DNA of 64,000 nt. It comes from JBCFAY01 sp038562375. GTDB lineage: Bacteria; Bacillota; Clostridia; Christensenellales; CAG-138. Made by a program: the position numbers and the translations under genes. Positions 18,107 through 25,982 of this stretch are shown one piece after another; position 1 is the stretch's first letter; every line of letters begins with the position of its first letter. The notes beneath the pieces were generated by a model that worked only from the letters and a program-made list of their open reading frames with translations, made no database searches and had not been told where the DNA came from. The DNA is taken from positions 62,001 through 126,000 of the forward strand of contig JBCFAY010000009.1 in assembly GCA_038562375.1 (NCBI GenBank), written 5' to 3'.

Positions 18107-18135
18107 ATTCTACCACCAAATCCTGTTCCTGTAAA
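18107..18135 (-). promoter_or_regulatory. Promoter of the glycine reductase operon
   Basis: On the minus strand TTTACA (18130-18135) and TAGAAT (18107-18112) are 17 bases apart, one mismatch each from consensus, about 45 bases upstream of the riboswitch. Confidence 0.75.
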
Positions 18136-18375
18136 CTGCCAATCAATTGTTTAGGTATCTTCTTATTGGATAACACGTATATCCAAAATAAGATACGATA
18201 ATATGAATGATATTCAAACAGCATTTTGAGCGTCGATTTGGGATTTAGCCTTCCACGCAGTATTGAAATTCATTATATTCTAGTGGAAATAACGCTTTTT
18301 TGTCAAAAATAAGGTAATATAAGAATTGATGCATTATTAACAAAAACTTTCCGGCGCAAAGGAGCTGTACCTCCC

Positions 18376-19791
18376 ATGTCCAAAAGCGAGCTGAAGCACA
18401 TCCCCAAGGTGGATGATATCCTGGCCTTAGAAGCGGTGGACGCGCTGAGCCGGTCGGGCTTTCGCAGCAGCGTTCTCACGGCCGTGCGCGAGGAGCTTGA
18501 AGAGATCCGGGGCGGGCTTTTGCGCGGGGACATTCAAACGGTTCCTCCACGCGAGCACATTCAAAACAACGTACTTTCGCGCGCGGAAAAAATGAACGAG
18601 AACGCTTTAAAAAAAGTCATCAACGCCACGGGCGTAACCCTGCACACAAACTTTGGAAGGGCGCCTCTTGCAAAGGCCGCCGTCGAGGCGGTACAAGCCG
18701 TCGCCGCGGGCTATTCCAACCTCGAATACTCCCTGGACGACAGGGAAAGAAGCAGCCGGCACGAGCACGTGGCGAAGCTGATCGTCGAATTGACGGGCGC
18801 CGAGGATGCGCTCGCGGTCAACAACAATGCGTCCGCCGTGCTCATCACGCTCGGCGCGCTCGCCAAGGGCAAGGAAGTGCTCATTTCGCGCGGCGAGCTC
18901 GTGGAGATCGGCGGCGCATTCCGCGTCCCCGAAGTGATGGAGCAGTCGGGCTGCATTCTAAAGGAAACGGGCGCCACCAACAGGACGAGGATCGCGGATT
19001 ATGAGCGCGCAATTACGCCCGGGTGCGGCGCGCTGTTGAAGGTGCACACCAGCAACTTTAAAATGGTGGGCTTTGTGGAGGATGTGTCGATTTCGGAGCT
19101 TTCGGAGCTCGCAAAGAGCGCCGGCCTTCCTCTGATACACGACCTTGGAAGCGGCGTTTTAAACCGACGGATCAAAAAGCTCGTGCCGGTGCTTGATCAG
19201 TGCGACGAGCCGACGCTCGAAGACAGTTTAAAGGACGGGGCGGACGTCGTATGCTTCAGCGGCGACAAGCTTTTGGGAAGCGCGCAGGCGGGCGTCATCG
19301 CAGGAAAGAAAAAGTATATCGACTTGATGCGCAAGCACCCCCTGATGCGGGCGATGCGCGTGGACAAGATGCAGATCGCGGCGCTGGAGGCTACGCTAAG
19401 GCTCTATCAAAACCCGGAGCGCGCGATCGGGGAGATCCCGACGCTGCGCATGTTGAGCGCCACGCCGCTGGAAGTGGAGGAAAAGGCGATGCGCCTGTTG
19501 CGCCTGTGCCGGTTTGAAGCGGATGCAAAGGCTGAGCTGGTCGAGACGACGGTGCAGGCCGGCGGAGGATCGGCGCCCGGCGGCGAGCTGAGATCATACG
19601 CGGTCGCCGTCGAGCCGAAGCGCATCACCCCCGACGAACTCGACAGGCGGCTCCACGCGCAAAAAATTCCCGTCGTGGGGAGAATCCACAAGGACAGGCT
19701 CCTCCTGGAGGCGCGGACCGTGTTCGACGAGGATCTGGAGCTTGTGGCGGAATCCCTCAGACAGGCTCTAAAGCAAGGGGAACAGGCATGA
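18376..19791 (+). CDS. selA: L-seryl-tRNA(Sec) selenium transferase SelA
   Basis: SelA converts seryl-tRNA(Sec) to selenocysteinyl-tRNA(Sec) using selenophosphate. The 471 residues cover the full family: an N-terminal tRNA-binding helical part (about 1-65), then a fold-type-I PLP domain with VINATGVTLHTNFGR near 85-100 and the PLP lysine in FSGDKLLGSAQAG. The start ATG 18376 has AAAGGAG upstream. The gene is divergent from the grd operon, overlaps selB by four bases (ATGA) and forms a cassette with the tRNA-Sec gene. Confidence 0.96.
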   Translation: MSKSELKHIPKVDDILALEAVDALSRSGFRSSVLTAVREELEEIRGGLLRGDIQTVPPREHIQNNVLSRAEKMNENALKKVINATGVTLHTNFGRAPLAKAAVEAVQAVAAGYSNLEYSLDDRERSSRHEHVAKLIVELTGAEDALAVNNNASAVLITLGALAKGKEVLISRGELVEIGGAFRVPEVMEQSGCILKETGATNRTRIADYERAITPGCGALLKVHTSNFKMVGFVEDVSISELSELAKSAGLPLIHDLGSGVLNRRIKKLVPVLDQCDEPTLEDSLKDGADVVCFSGDKLLGSAQAGVIAGKKKYIDLMRKHPLMRAMRVDKMQIAALEATLRLYQNPERAIGEIPTLRMLSATPLEVEEKAMRLLRLCRFEADAKAELVETTVQAGGGSAPGGELRSYAVAVEPKRITPDELDRRLHAQKIPVVGRIHKDRLLLEARTVFDEDLELVAESLRQALKQGEQA

Positions 19792-21686
19792 AAAACGTCA
19801 TCGTCGGCACGGCCGGGCACATCGACCACGGAAAAACGGCGCTCATCAAGGCGCTGACCGGAACGGATACGGACCGGCTGAAGGAAGAGAAGAAGCGCGG
19901 CATCACGATCGACCTGGGCTTTGCGTATCTCCCGCTGGAGGACGGATCGCGCGCGGGCATCGTGGACGTGCCGGGCCATGAAAAGTTTATTAAGAATATG
20001 CTCGCGGGCGTCGGCGGCATCGACATCGCGCTCATGGTCATCGCGGCGGACGACGGCGTCATGCCTCAGACCAAGGAGCACCTCGACATTCTTCAGCTTT
20101 TGGAGATCAAGTCGGGCATCGTTGCAATCACCAAGTGCGACCTCGTGGACGAGGACTGGCTGCTGCTCGTGAAGGAGGATATCGCCGCCGCCGTCAAGGG
20201 CACGTTCCTCGAGGGCGCGCCCATGGTCGCCGTGTCCTCGCACACCGGCGCAGGGCTCGACGAGCTGAAAAAGGAAATCGACAACCTCGCGAGATCCGTG
20301 CAGAACAAGGACGTCTTCAAGCCCTGGCGGCTGCCCGTCGACCGCGTGTTCACCATCGACGGGTTCGGCACAGTCGTGACGGGCACCCTGGTCGAAGGCA
20401 CTTTGGCCGAGGGCGACGAGGCGCAGGTCTACCCCAGCGGCCTAAAGAGCCGCGTCCGAAACATTCAGGTGCACTCCACTACGGTGCAAAAGGCGTACGC
20501 GGGCCAGCGCGTGGCCATCAACCTGGCCGGCATAAAAAAGGAGGAACTCGCGCGCGGCGACATCATCGCCAAGCCGGGTTCCCTGAAGAACAGCTACATG
20601 GCGGACGTGAAGCTCTCGATCCTCAACGACGCGCAGCGCGTGGTCAAAAACAGCTCAAGGCTCCACTTCTACCACGGCACGCGCGACGTTTTGTGCAAGG
20701 TGGCGCTGCTGGATGCGGACGAACTCAAGCCCGGCGAGCAGGGCTTCGCGCAGCTTCGTTTCGTCGAGGAAGTCGCCGTCAAACAGGGCGATCACTACGT
20801 GGTGCGCTTTTATTCGCCGGTCGAGACCGTGGGCGGCGGCATCATCATCAACGCGGCGCCGCCAAAGCACCGAAGGAACAACCAAAAGGTACTCGAATCC
20901 CTTACGGTGCTGGAATCGGGCTCGGGCACCGAGAGACTCCTGCAGCGGATCCGCGAAGGCGCGAAGATCTTCCAAAACACGGCGGCGCTAAAAAAGGATT
21001 CCGGCCTCGACGAGGAGCTCTTCTTTGAGCAGCTCGACTCCCTGGTGGAGCAGGAGAGCGTATTTTTGCTGGGCGACGTGCCCATGGACGCCGTGAGCCT
21101 CGAGGAGCTCTATCAGAAGGCGAGGAAGCTCCTGTCGGCCTTCCACGCGAAAAATCCGCTTAAGACCGGCATGAAGCTCGACGAGTTCAAAACCGCGATC
21201 GCGCCGGGGCAAAAGGCGGCCGTAGTCGACGAGATCATCGCCTACTACGAGGCGAGAAACCTCTTGAAAATCGCGGGCAACGCGGCGTCGCTGCCCACGT
21301 ACGAGGCGCGTTATTCGGACGAGCAGGCGAAGCTGAAGAAGGACATCGACGCCCTGTACGAAAAGGCCGTGTTCCAGCCGCCCGAGGAGGCCGAGGTCGT
21401 CGCCCTGTTTAAGAAAAAGGATACGGAGGCGCTCATCGACGTGCTCATCGACGAGGGCGTTCTGGTCGTGGGGGCGGACGATCTCTATTTCCACAAAAAG
21501 ACGGTGGAAAAAGCCAAAGAAGTGGCCCTGTCCCTCACCAAGAACGCGCCGAACTTCACCCTGGCCGAGTTCCGGGACGCGACGCAGTCCTCGCGCAAGT
21601 ACGCGCTCGCCATGCTCGATTACCTGGACCGCGCAAAGTTCACCAAAAAGGCGGGCGACGCGCGCGTGCTGATCAAGCAGGCTTGA
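19788..21686 (+). CDS. selB: Selenocysteine-specific elongation factor SelB
   Basis: SelB is the GTPase that brings Sec-tRNA(Sec) to UGA codons marked by a SECIS hairpin. The start overlaps the selA stop (ATGA). The 632 residues include the G domain with GTAGHIDHGKTALI (7-20), the SelB hallmark GITIDLGFAYL, DVPGHEKF, and TKCDLVD. EF-Tu-like domains 2 and 3 follow, then C-terminal winged-helix repeats (about 370-632) that bind the mRNA hairpin. It is directly followed by the tRNA-Sec gene. Confidence 0.96.
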   Translation: MKNVIVGTAGHIDHGKTALIKALTGTDTDRLKEEKKRGITIDLGFAYLPLEDGSRAGIVDVPGHEKFIKNMLAGVGGIDIALMVIAADDGVMPQTKEHLDILQLLEIKSGIVAITKCDLVDEDWLLLVKEDIAAAVKGTFLEGAPMVAVSSHTGAGLDELKKEIDNLARSVQNKDVFKPWRLPVDRVFTIDGFGTVVTGTLVEGTLAEGDEAQVYPSGLKSRVRNIQVHSTTVQKAYAGQRVAINLAGIKKEELARGDIIAKPGSLKNSYMADVKLSILNDAQRVVKNSSRLHFYHGTRDVLCKVALLDADELKPGEQGFAQLRFVEEVAVKQGDHYVVRFYSPVETVGGGIIINAAPPKHRRNNQKVLESLTVLESGSGTERLLQRIREGAKIFQNTAALKKDSGLDEELFFEQLDSLVEQESVFLLGDVPMDAVSLEELYQKARKLLSAFHAKNPLKTGMKLDEFKTAIAPGQKAAVVDEIIAYYEARNLLKIAGNAASLPTYEARYSDEQAKLKKDIDALYEKAVFQPPEEAEVVALFKKKDTEALIDVLIDEGVLVVGADDLYFHKKTVEKAKEVALSLTKNAPNFTLAEFRDATQSSRKYALAMLDYLDRAKFTKKAGDARVLIKQA

Positions 21687-21693
21687 TTTTTTC

Positions 21694-21721
21694 TTGTCAG
21701 AAGACAAGATTGTGGTATACT
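21694..21721 (+). promoter_or_regulatory. Promoter for tRNA-Sec, overlapping a small palindrome
   Basis: TTGTCA (21694-21699) and TATACT (21716-21721) are 16 bases apart, and transcription would start just before the tRNA. The -35 lies in a palindrome, CTTGTC-AGAA-GACAAG, which could also help end the selB transcript. Confidence 0.6.
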
Positions 21722-21733
21722 GTATAACGACGA

Positions 21734-21829
21734 GGGGGTAGATGGGTTCTGGTGTGCCCTCCGGTCTTCAAAACCGGTAAGAGCGGTTAGTCCCGCTTAG
21801 GTGGGTTCGATTCCCACATACTCCCGCCA
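21734..21829 (+). tRNA. selC: tRNA-Sec (anticodon TCA)
   Basis: A 96-base tRNA with CCA encoded. The anticodon stem-loop CCGGT-CTTCAAA-ACCGG has TCA at 21768-21770. A long variable arm (AGAGCGG/CCCGCTT region) and a T arm GTGGG-TTCGATT-CCCAC are visible. The acceptor pairs GGGGGTAG with ATACTCCC: seven pairs including one G-U, then a G/A opposition at the eighth position. Long extra arm, UCA anticodon and place after selB fix it as tRNA-Sec, which decodes the two UGA codons in grdA and grdB. Confidence 0.96.
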
Positions 21830-21830
21830 A

Positions 21831-21866
21831 ACAAAAAGCTAGATGAACTCTAGCTTTTTGTGTTTT
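21831..21866 (+). terminator. Terminator of the tRNA-Sec gene
   Basis: ACAAAAAGCTAGA and TCTAGCTTTTTGT form a 13-base stem with a short loop, followed by GTTTT, immediately after the CCA end. Confidence 0.88.
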
Positions 21867-21983
21867 AAACCCACTTTTCAGCCCGTCTCTTTATCCGGCC
21901 CCTGCCGCCGCAAAGGGCCGTGTTCGGTCCTACGAGGCAAAACGTATCGCTCCCTGAAAGATCCCTCCGGTCGTTTGTACCGT

Positions 21984-22460
21984 TCACGCAGTTCCGGCAG
22001 AGCCAGGGGTTGCGCCCTTTAATAGCTTGAGCCATCGCCTGTGCCGATGGCGGAAGAACACCCTCGCAAAAAGATGGATGAAGCTTGTGCGCCGACCCGC
22101 CCCGATTTGTACCGTATCGGTATAAAAAGAGGAACCGCTGCCCATCGGTTCAATGGTTATTCTGTGGTTCCATACGGGAAGCAGTCTGCTGCTTTCTCTG
22201 GTCTGCACCGTATAGGTCGCGTGGTCCACCGTTTCAAGCCGCAGAGTATGAAGCCCGAGCGGCAGTATATCCAGCAGCCGGAGGAGAAATTGTGCGGTCT
22301 CCCCCGCCCGCCATACCGCATCCTCATGAGATGCCGGTTCAAACATCAAAAGAGGCGAGGCGACGTATTGCAGTGTTTCTATCCGGATCAGACGCCGCCA
22401 AATCACATCCGGTGCGGCGGGAAACAGGGACGTAACGGACAGCGTTTTGAGCTTGCTCAT
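21984..22460 (-). CDS. SRPBCC (START-like) protein, unknown ligand
   Basis: A 158-residue protein that reads like the SRPBCC/polyketide-cyclase fold: an N-terminal strand then PAAPDVIWRRL, a central NHRITIEP strand and a long C-terminal helix (HLFARVFFRHRHRRWLKLL). Such proteins bind hydrophobic ligands in a deep pocket; the ligand here is unknown. The start ATG 22460 has GAGG eight bases upstream. It begins three bases after the MBL hydrolase stop, so the two are cotranscribed. Confidence 0.6.
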   Translation of the reverse strand: MSKLKTLSVTSLFPAAPDVIWRRLIRIETLQYVASPLLMFEPASHEDAVWRAGETAQFLLRLLDILPLGLHTLRLETVDHATYTVQTRESSRLLPVWNHRITIEPMGSGSSFYTDTVQIGAGRRTSFIHLFARVFFRHRHRRWLKLLKGATPGSAGTA

Positions 22461-22463
22461 TTT

Positions 22464-23195
22464 TCATTCCTCTTGCCCGTGCCGGGGAGGGATCAGAGCC
22501 CGGCCATCCATGAAATGCCGGTACTTCGCCAAATCCTTCGGCGAAAAAGGCGCGCCGTGGGACGGATAGATTCTTAACGGCTTTACCGCCAGCATTCTAT
22601 CCCACGATCCGCCGAACTCCCGCGCGTCCTCGATCCAGATGGTGTGCCGGGCCGGGCTGATAACCGCGTTCATGGCGGCGTCGCCGCAAAACAGCGCGCC
22701 GGTTTCCTCCAAAAGCAGGCCGATGGAATCCGCGGTATGCCCGGGAAGAAACAGGATGCGGATGGGCAGGCCGAGCTCTTTGAACACCTGATCCCCGTCC
22801 CCGGATACGAAGATCGCCCTGTCGCCAAGCGCAACGGGCGGGAACGCGAATTCCCTTTTGATCGCGCCGAACAGAGCGCCCGCCCTGGAGGAATAGCCCG
22901 CCCCCGGAGGATCATTGCTTTTGCCGGACTCCAGCGCGGAGACGCCGACCGGGTGCAGGATCACCTTTGCCCGGGTTTTTTCCATCAGCGCCGCCAGAAA
23001 GCCGGCGTGATCGTCGTGCGCATGGGTCAGGAAGATGTATTTCAAATCCTCCGGCGCAGCGAGCTTTGAAAGCCGCCGCATGAATTTCCCCTCGCCGCCC
23101 GGATAACCGGTATCGATGGCGATCCATCCGAGGGGCGTTTCCAGCAGGTAGTTTTTGATGATATATCCTCCGATGTTCTGTACCCGTATGTCCAT
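22464..23195 (-). CDS. MBL-fold metallo-hydrolase
   Basis: A 243-residue metallo-beta-lactamase-fold protein with the metal motif THAHDDHAG (residues ~65-73), a later histidine in LPGHTADSIG, and GDAAMN and YPSHG segments that supply further ligands. These fit a dinuclear zinc or iron hydrolase of the glyoxalase-II/lactonase type. Substrate unknown. The start ATG 23195 is chosen because AAGGAG lies eight bases before it; the frame runs 34 codons further 5' and would overlap the divergent small gene at 23258. It is cotranscribed with the SRPBCC gene. Confidence 0.85.
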   Translation of the reverse strand: MDIRVQNIGGYIIKNYLLETPLGWIAIDTGYPGGEGKFMRRLSKLAAPEDLKYIFLTHAHDDHAGFLAALMEKTRAKVILHPVGVSALESGKSNDPPGAGYSSRAGALFGAIKREFAFPPVALGDRAIFVSGDGDQVFKELGLPIRILFLPGHTADSIGLLLEETGALFCGDAAMNAVISPARHTIWIEDAREFGGSWDRMLAVKPLRIYPSHGAPFSPKDLAKYRHFMDGRALIPPRHGQEE

Positions 23196-23257
23196 AAATC
23201 CATCTCCTTCATTTATCATACCACAATCATCCATATTGCCGGAAGGAGCGTGGATCC

Positions 23258-23497
23258 ATGCGAAAAAAACAATGCCGTCATGCAGGCGACAGCACATTTA
23301 AGCTTGCGCGCGGGACGCTGCGCCGCCTCCGCGCGCGAGCGCAAAGGGGTGAAGCCGTGACGGCGCTGGATACCAGTCGTATTTGGGATTGCCTTACAGT
23401 CTTTAAACTCGGCGGCAAAAGGTACGGCATCATCGGCTTTTACCTGGACGCAAGGGGCAAGCTGGAATCCGTTCAACCATACGCTTTTTTGCATTAA
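23258..23497 (+). CDS. Small conserved-looking protein, unknown function
   Basis: A 79-residue basic protein from ATG 23258 with AAGGAG nine bases upstream, divergent from the MBL gene. The N-terminal half is rich in Arg and Lys (LARGTLRRLRARAQRG). The C-terminal half looks like a small beta sheet (TVFKLGGKRYGIIGFYL). I recognise no family. Confidence 0.45.
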   Translation: MRKKQCRHAGDSTFKLARGTLRRLRARAQRGEAVTALDTSRIWDCLTVFKLGGKRYGIIGFYLDARGKLESVQPYAFLH

Positions 23498-23550
23498 TGA
23501 TAAGCTCTACGCCTCAATCCTTAAGAGACGACCCTACAGCGATTGCAATA

Positions 23551-23583
23551 ATAGTTGCCTTAGCAACTATATTATGCTATAAT
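23551..23583 (+). promoter_or_regulatory. Promoter with overlapping operator for the MarR operon
   Basis: TTGCCT (23555-23560) and a perfect TATAAT (23578-23583) are 17 bases apart. An inverted repeat, ATAGTTGC-CTTA-GCAACTAT (23551-23570), covers the -35, a classic arrangement for autorepression by the MarR protein encoded next. Confidence 0.75.
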
Positions 23584-23618
23584 TGACCTCTCATATAGGT
23601 GCTTTGGAGGAATTCACT

Positions 23619-24059
23619 ATGCCGACAATACGGGATTTTTGGCTGAGCATGAAATCCGTGCTGCGTTGTGCAAGGCAAATTATCAACGCCGAACTGGAAC
23701 CGTTAAACCTTACGAGCGCGGAAGGGGATATTCTGTTCCATTTACTTACGGACAACGACGGGTTGACACAAGAAAAATTGACGGAGCGGCTTGATGTAGG
23801 CAAAGCGCCGGTCTCCCGGACCGTCGATTCGCTTGTCGGGAAAGGCTATGTTAAGCGCGTACGCCATCCTAACGATGCGCGCGCATACCGTATAACATTG
23901 ACCGAGAAGGCGGTCGATATAGGCGCGAGCATTGAGAATGCGTACAACGGCGTTTACGAGATCGTGAAAAGAGGAATCCCGGAAGCGGAATTCGAACGTC
24001 TTGCCGTACTGCTTAACCGTGTGGCGGGCAATCTCCATGCGGCAGAGGTAAAAAAATGA
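23619..24059 (+). CDS. MarR-family transcriptional regulator
   Basis: A 146-residue winged-helix regulator. The start ATG 23619 has GGAGG nine bases upstream. The recognition helix and wing region read LTERLDVGKAPVSRTVDSL and GYVKRVRHPNDARAYRITLT, typical of MarR. It probably represses its own operon through the palindrome over the -35 box and releases it when a small ligand binds. The stop overlaps the next gene (ATGA), so it is translated together with the two membrane proteins. Confidence 0.9.
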   Translation: MPTIRDFWLSMKSVLRCARQIINAELEPLNLTSAEGDILFHLLTDNDGLTQEKLTERLDVGKAPVSRTVDSLVGKGYVKRVRHPNDARAYRITLTEKAVDIGASIENAYNGVYEIVKRGIPEAEFERLAVLLNRVAGNLHAAEVKK

Positions 24060-24775
24060 TTCAAGAATTCTTTACGGGTCTTGCCATATTGATCGGCTAT
24101 TTCTTGGCGAGCGCGTCGGGCGCATTATTGCTTCGAAGGTTTGTCATCGTGCCGACGGAGGTATTTCGAAAGATACTGCATCTAATTGTTCTTTTTTCAC
24201 TGTTGGTATGGGTTTACGCGTTCAAGACATGGTGGGTGTCGGCGCTCTCGGCGGTCGTGTTCGCTGTTATGATATTTCCGATTCTCACACTTGGGGAGCG
24301 GATTAAGGGTTACTCGGAACTGCTCACGGAGCGCAAGAGCGGCGAAATAAAGCACAGCCTGATACTCGTATTCGGGATGTTCGCCGCAATGATCGGTATT
24401 TGCTGGGGCTGGCTCGGAGACAAGCTGCTCGTGCTTACGTGCGTATTTGCTTGGGGCTTTGGTGACGCGGCGGCAGCGCTGGTCGGCAAGCGCTTCGGGC
24501 GAAATTTTCTTGAGGGCAAATTGATTGAAGGACGCAAGAGCATTGAGGGAACGATTGCGATGTTCGCCGTATCGTTTTTGTCGGTTATCACCGTATTACT
24601 GTTCCGGGGCGGTCTGCCGTGGTACGGATACATACCGATCGCAATACTTACGGCGGCGGCCTGCGCTGTTGTGGAACTCTACACACTCAATGGATATGAT
24701 ACGGTGACCTGTCCGTTTGCGGCGGCATCCGTTATTATTCCGCTCGTGTGGTTGCTGGGAGGCACGGTGATATGA
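24056..24775 (+). CDS. Phytol/dolichol-kinase-like (CTP-dependent lipid kinase family) membrane protein
   Basis: A 239-residue protein with six to seven membrane segments. The stretch GFGDAAAALVGKRFG followed by KSIEGTIAMF is the signature of the SEC59/DGK1/VTE5 family, which uses CTP to phosphorylate prenols or diacylglycerol, and is also related to CDP-diglyceride synthase. The substrate here could be a prenol or another lipid alcohol. It overlaps the MarR gene by four bases and the next gene by four bases, so it is the middle of a three-gene operon. Confidence 0.75.
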   Translation: MIQEFFTGLAILIGYFLASASGALLLRRFVIVPTEVFRKILHLIVLFSLLVWVYAFKTWWVSALSAVVFAVMIFPILTLGERIKGYSELLTERKSGEIKHSLILVFGMFAAMIGICWGWLGDKLLVLTCVFAWGFGDAAAALVGKRFGRNFLEGKLIEGRKSIEGTIAMFAVSFLSVITVLLFRGGLPWYGYIPIAILTAAACAVVELYTLNGYDTVTCPFAAASVIIPLVWLLGGTVI

Positions 24776-25398
24776 AATCACAGCCGGGCGAGCGAACTCT
24801 GCTTGCATCCGTGGTGCTCAGTTCACCCGGGCCTATTGTTGTCGGCATTGGGCTATTGCTCGGCAGGTCGTCCACGCAGTTTGCGGATTTTATACGCCGT
24901 ACAGCGGAGCTTGTTGCGATTATCGTTTCCTGGGTCATATTCCGCATCACGAACAAAGACGCAGGAGAGGCCACAATACGGAAAACGAAGCTTGAGCATA
25001 TCGCTAACCTCTGCGTCGGTGCGGCGATGTGCTCAAGCGGTGCGGTTATGCTGCTGATGGCTTTCCTTTCGGACGGCGGTGAGAAAGGCAACGTGATACC
25101 GGGCCTTGTAATCGCAATCCTCGGTGTTACCACGAATTCATGGTTTTGGCTCAGATACCGTAAACTCAACAGGGCGAATCCAAACGCTATTCTTGCAGTT
25201 CAAAGCAGATTATACCGCGCAAAGTCTTTCGTGGACGCTTGCGTGACCGCCGCGCTTGCTACTGTTGCGGTTTCCCCCGCTTCCGCAGCTGCGCGCTATA
25301 TGGACATCGCGGGTTCGGTAGTAGTTGCGGCTTATCTGATCGTTAACGGCGCAATCACTATATTTGGAAATCGCGTTAAGTCAAACAAGAGCCTATAG
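24772..25398 (+). CDS. Cation-diffusion-facilitator-like membrane protein without clear metal ligands
   Basis: The 208-residue product starts at ATG 24772 (overlapping the upstream stop; GGGAGG nine bases before). About six membrane segments are seen, and the FADFIRRTAELVAIIVSW and RAKSFVDACVTAAL segments align by eye with transmembrane helices 2 and 5 of CDF transporters. The usual HxxxD metal ligands are not present and the C-terminal cytoplasmic domain is missing, so zinc export is doubtful. It may be a repurposed CDF fold acting with the lipid kinase encoded just upstream. Confidence 0.6.
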   Translation: MKSQPGERTLLASVVLSSPGPIVVGIGLLLGRSSTQFADFIRRTAELVAIIVSWVIFRITNKDAGEATIRKTKLEHIANLCVGAAMCSSGAVMLLMAFLSDGGEKGNVIPGLVIAILGVTTNSWFWLRYRKLNRANPNAILAVQSRLYRAKSFVDACVTAALATVAVSPASAAARYMDIAGSVVVAAYLIVNGAITIFGNRVKSNKSL

Positions 25399-25982
25399 CA
25401 TATTTGTCTGTTATACATAAATCAACTTTCGTTTTAAAAATTGAGTAAAGTGTCTTTTATGCAGAGGAAGCGTCGTCTTCCATCTGCATGTTAAGGTCGG
25501 CCGCGCCTTGCGCAGATTGAACGACCGGATTTGCCCGGAAACAGGCTATCCATTATAATGGCCTTGTCTTTGGTGAAGATGACTTTTAAAAAGCAGCTCC
25601 TAGAGCCTTCGCACGTCGAAGTTCCTTTATAAGGGTATCACAATATCCAGTACCTACTTGGATATCCGGCCCTGAAGCTGCGATATTTCGACACGATATT
25701 GCATGTTTATACATTAAACTCGGTTGACAATTGCATTTTAATACAATACAATTTGTAGAATAACTCATGCTTAAATTTAAATAAATAACGAAACGATTGA
25801 ATGATTCGGCCGGATGAATCGTGTATGATCCTGTCAAGCTTCAATAGCCGAATGTCGTGCGTTTCCCTTCAAATCCCTGCCAAACCGCGATACTTTCCTA
25901 TTTTTCTTTCCTTATTTGTCTGAATATTGAAAACTGCGGAATAATCTTTATATCTTGTTATCGGGATGGAGGCCTGGCTTAA
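25399..25982. other. Intergenic region with a hairpin and a weak promoter
   Basis: About 580 AT-rich bases between the MarR operon and the acyl-ligase operon. A hairpin at 25459-25489 (ATGCAGAGGAAG/CTTCC-A-TCTGCAT) may end the upstream transcript, although no T-run follows. A weak promoter, TTGAAA (25927-25932) with TATCTT (25951-25956), 18 bases apart, precedes the acyl-ligase gene. No credible gene seen. Confidence 0.5.

Noticed and set aside
25586..25837. 83-codon minus-strand frame
   Set aside because: TTG start without a ribosome site and no recognisable domain.
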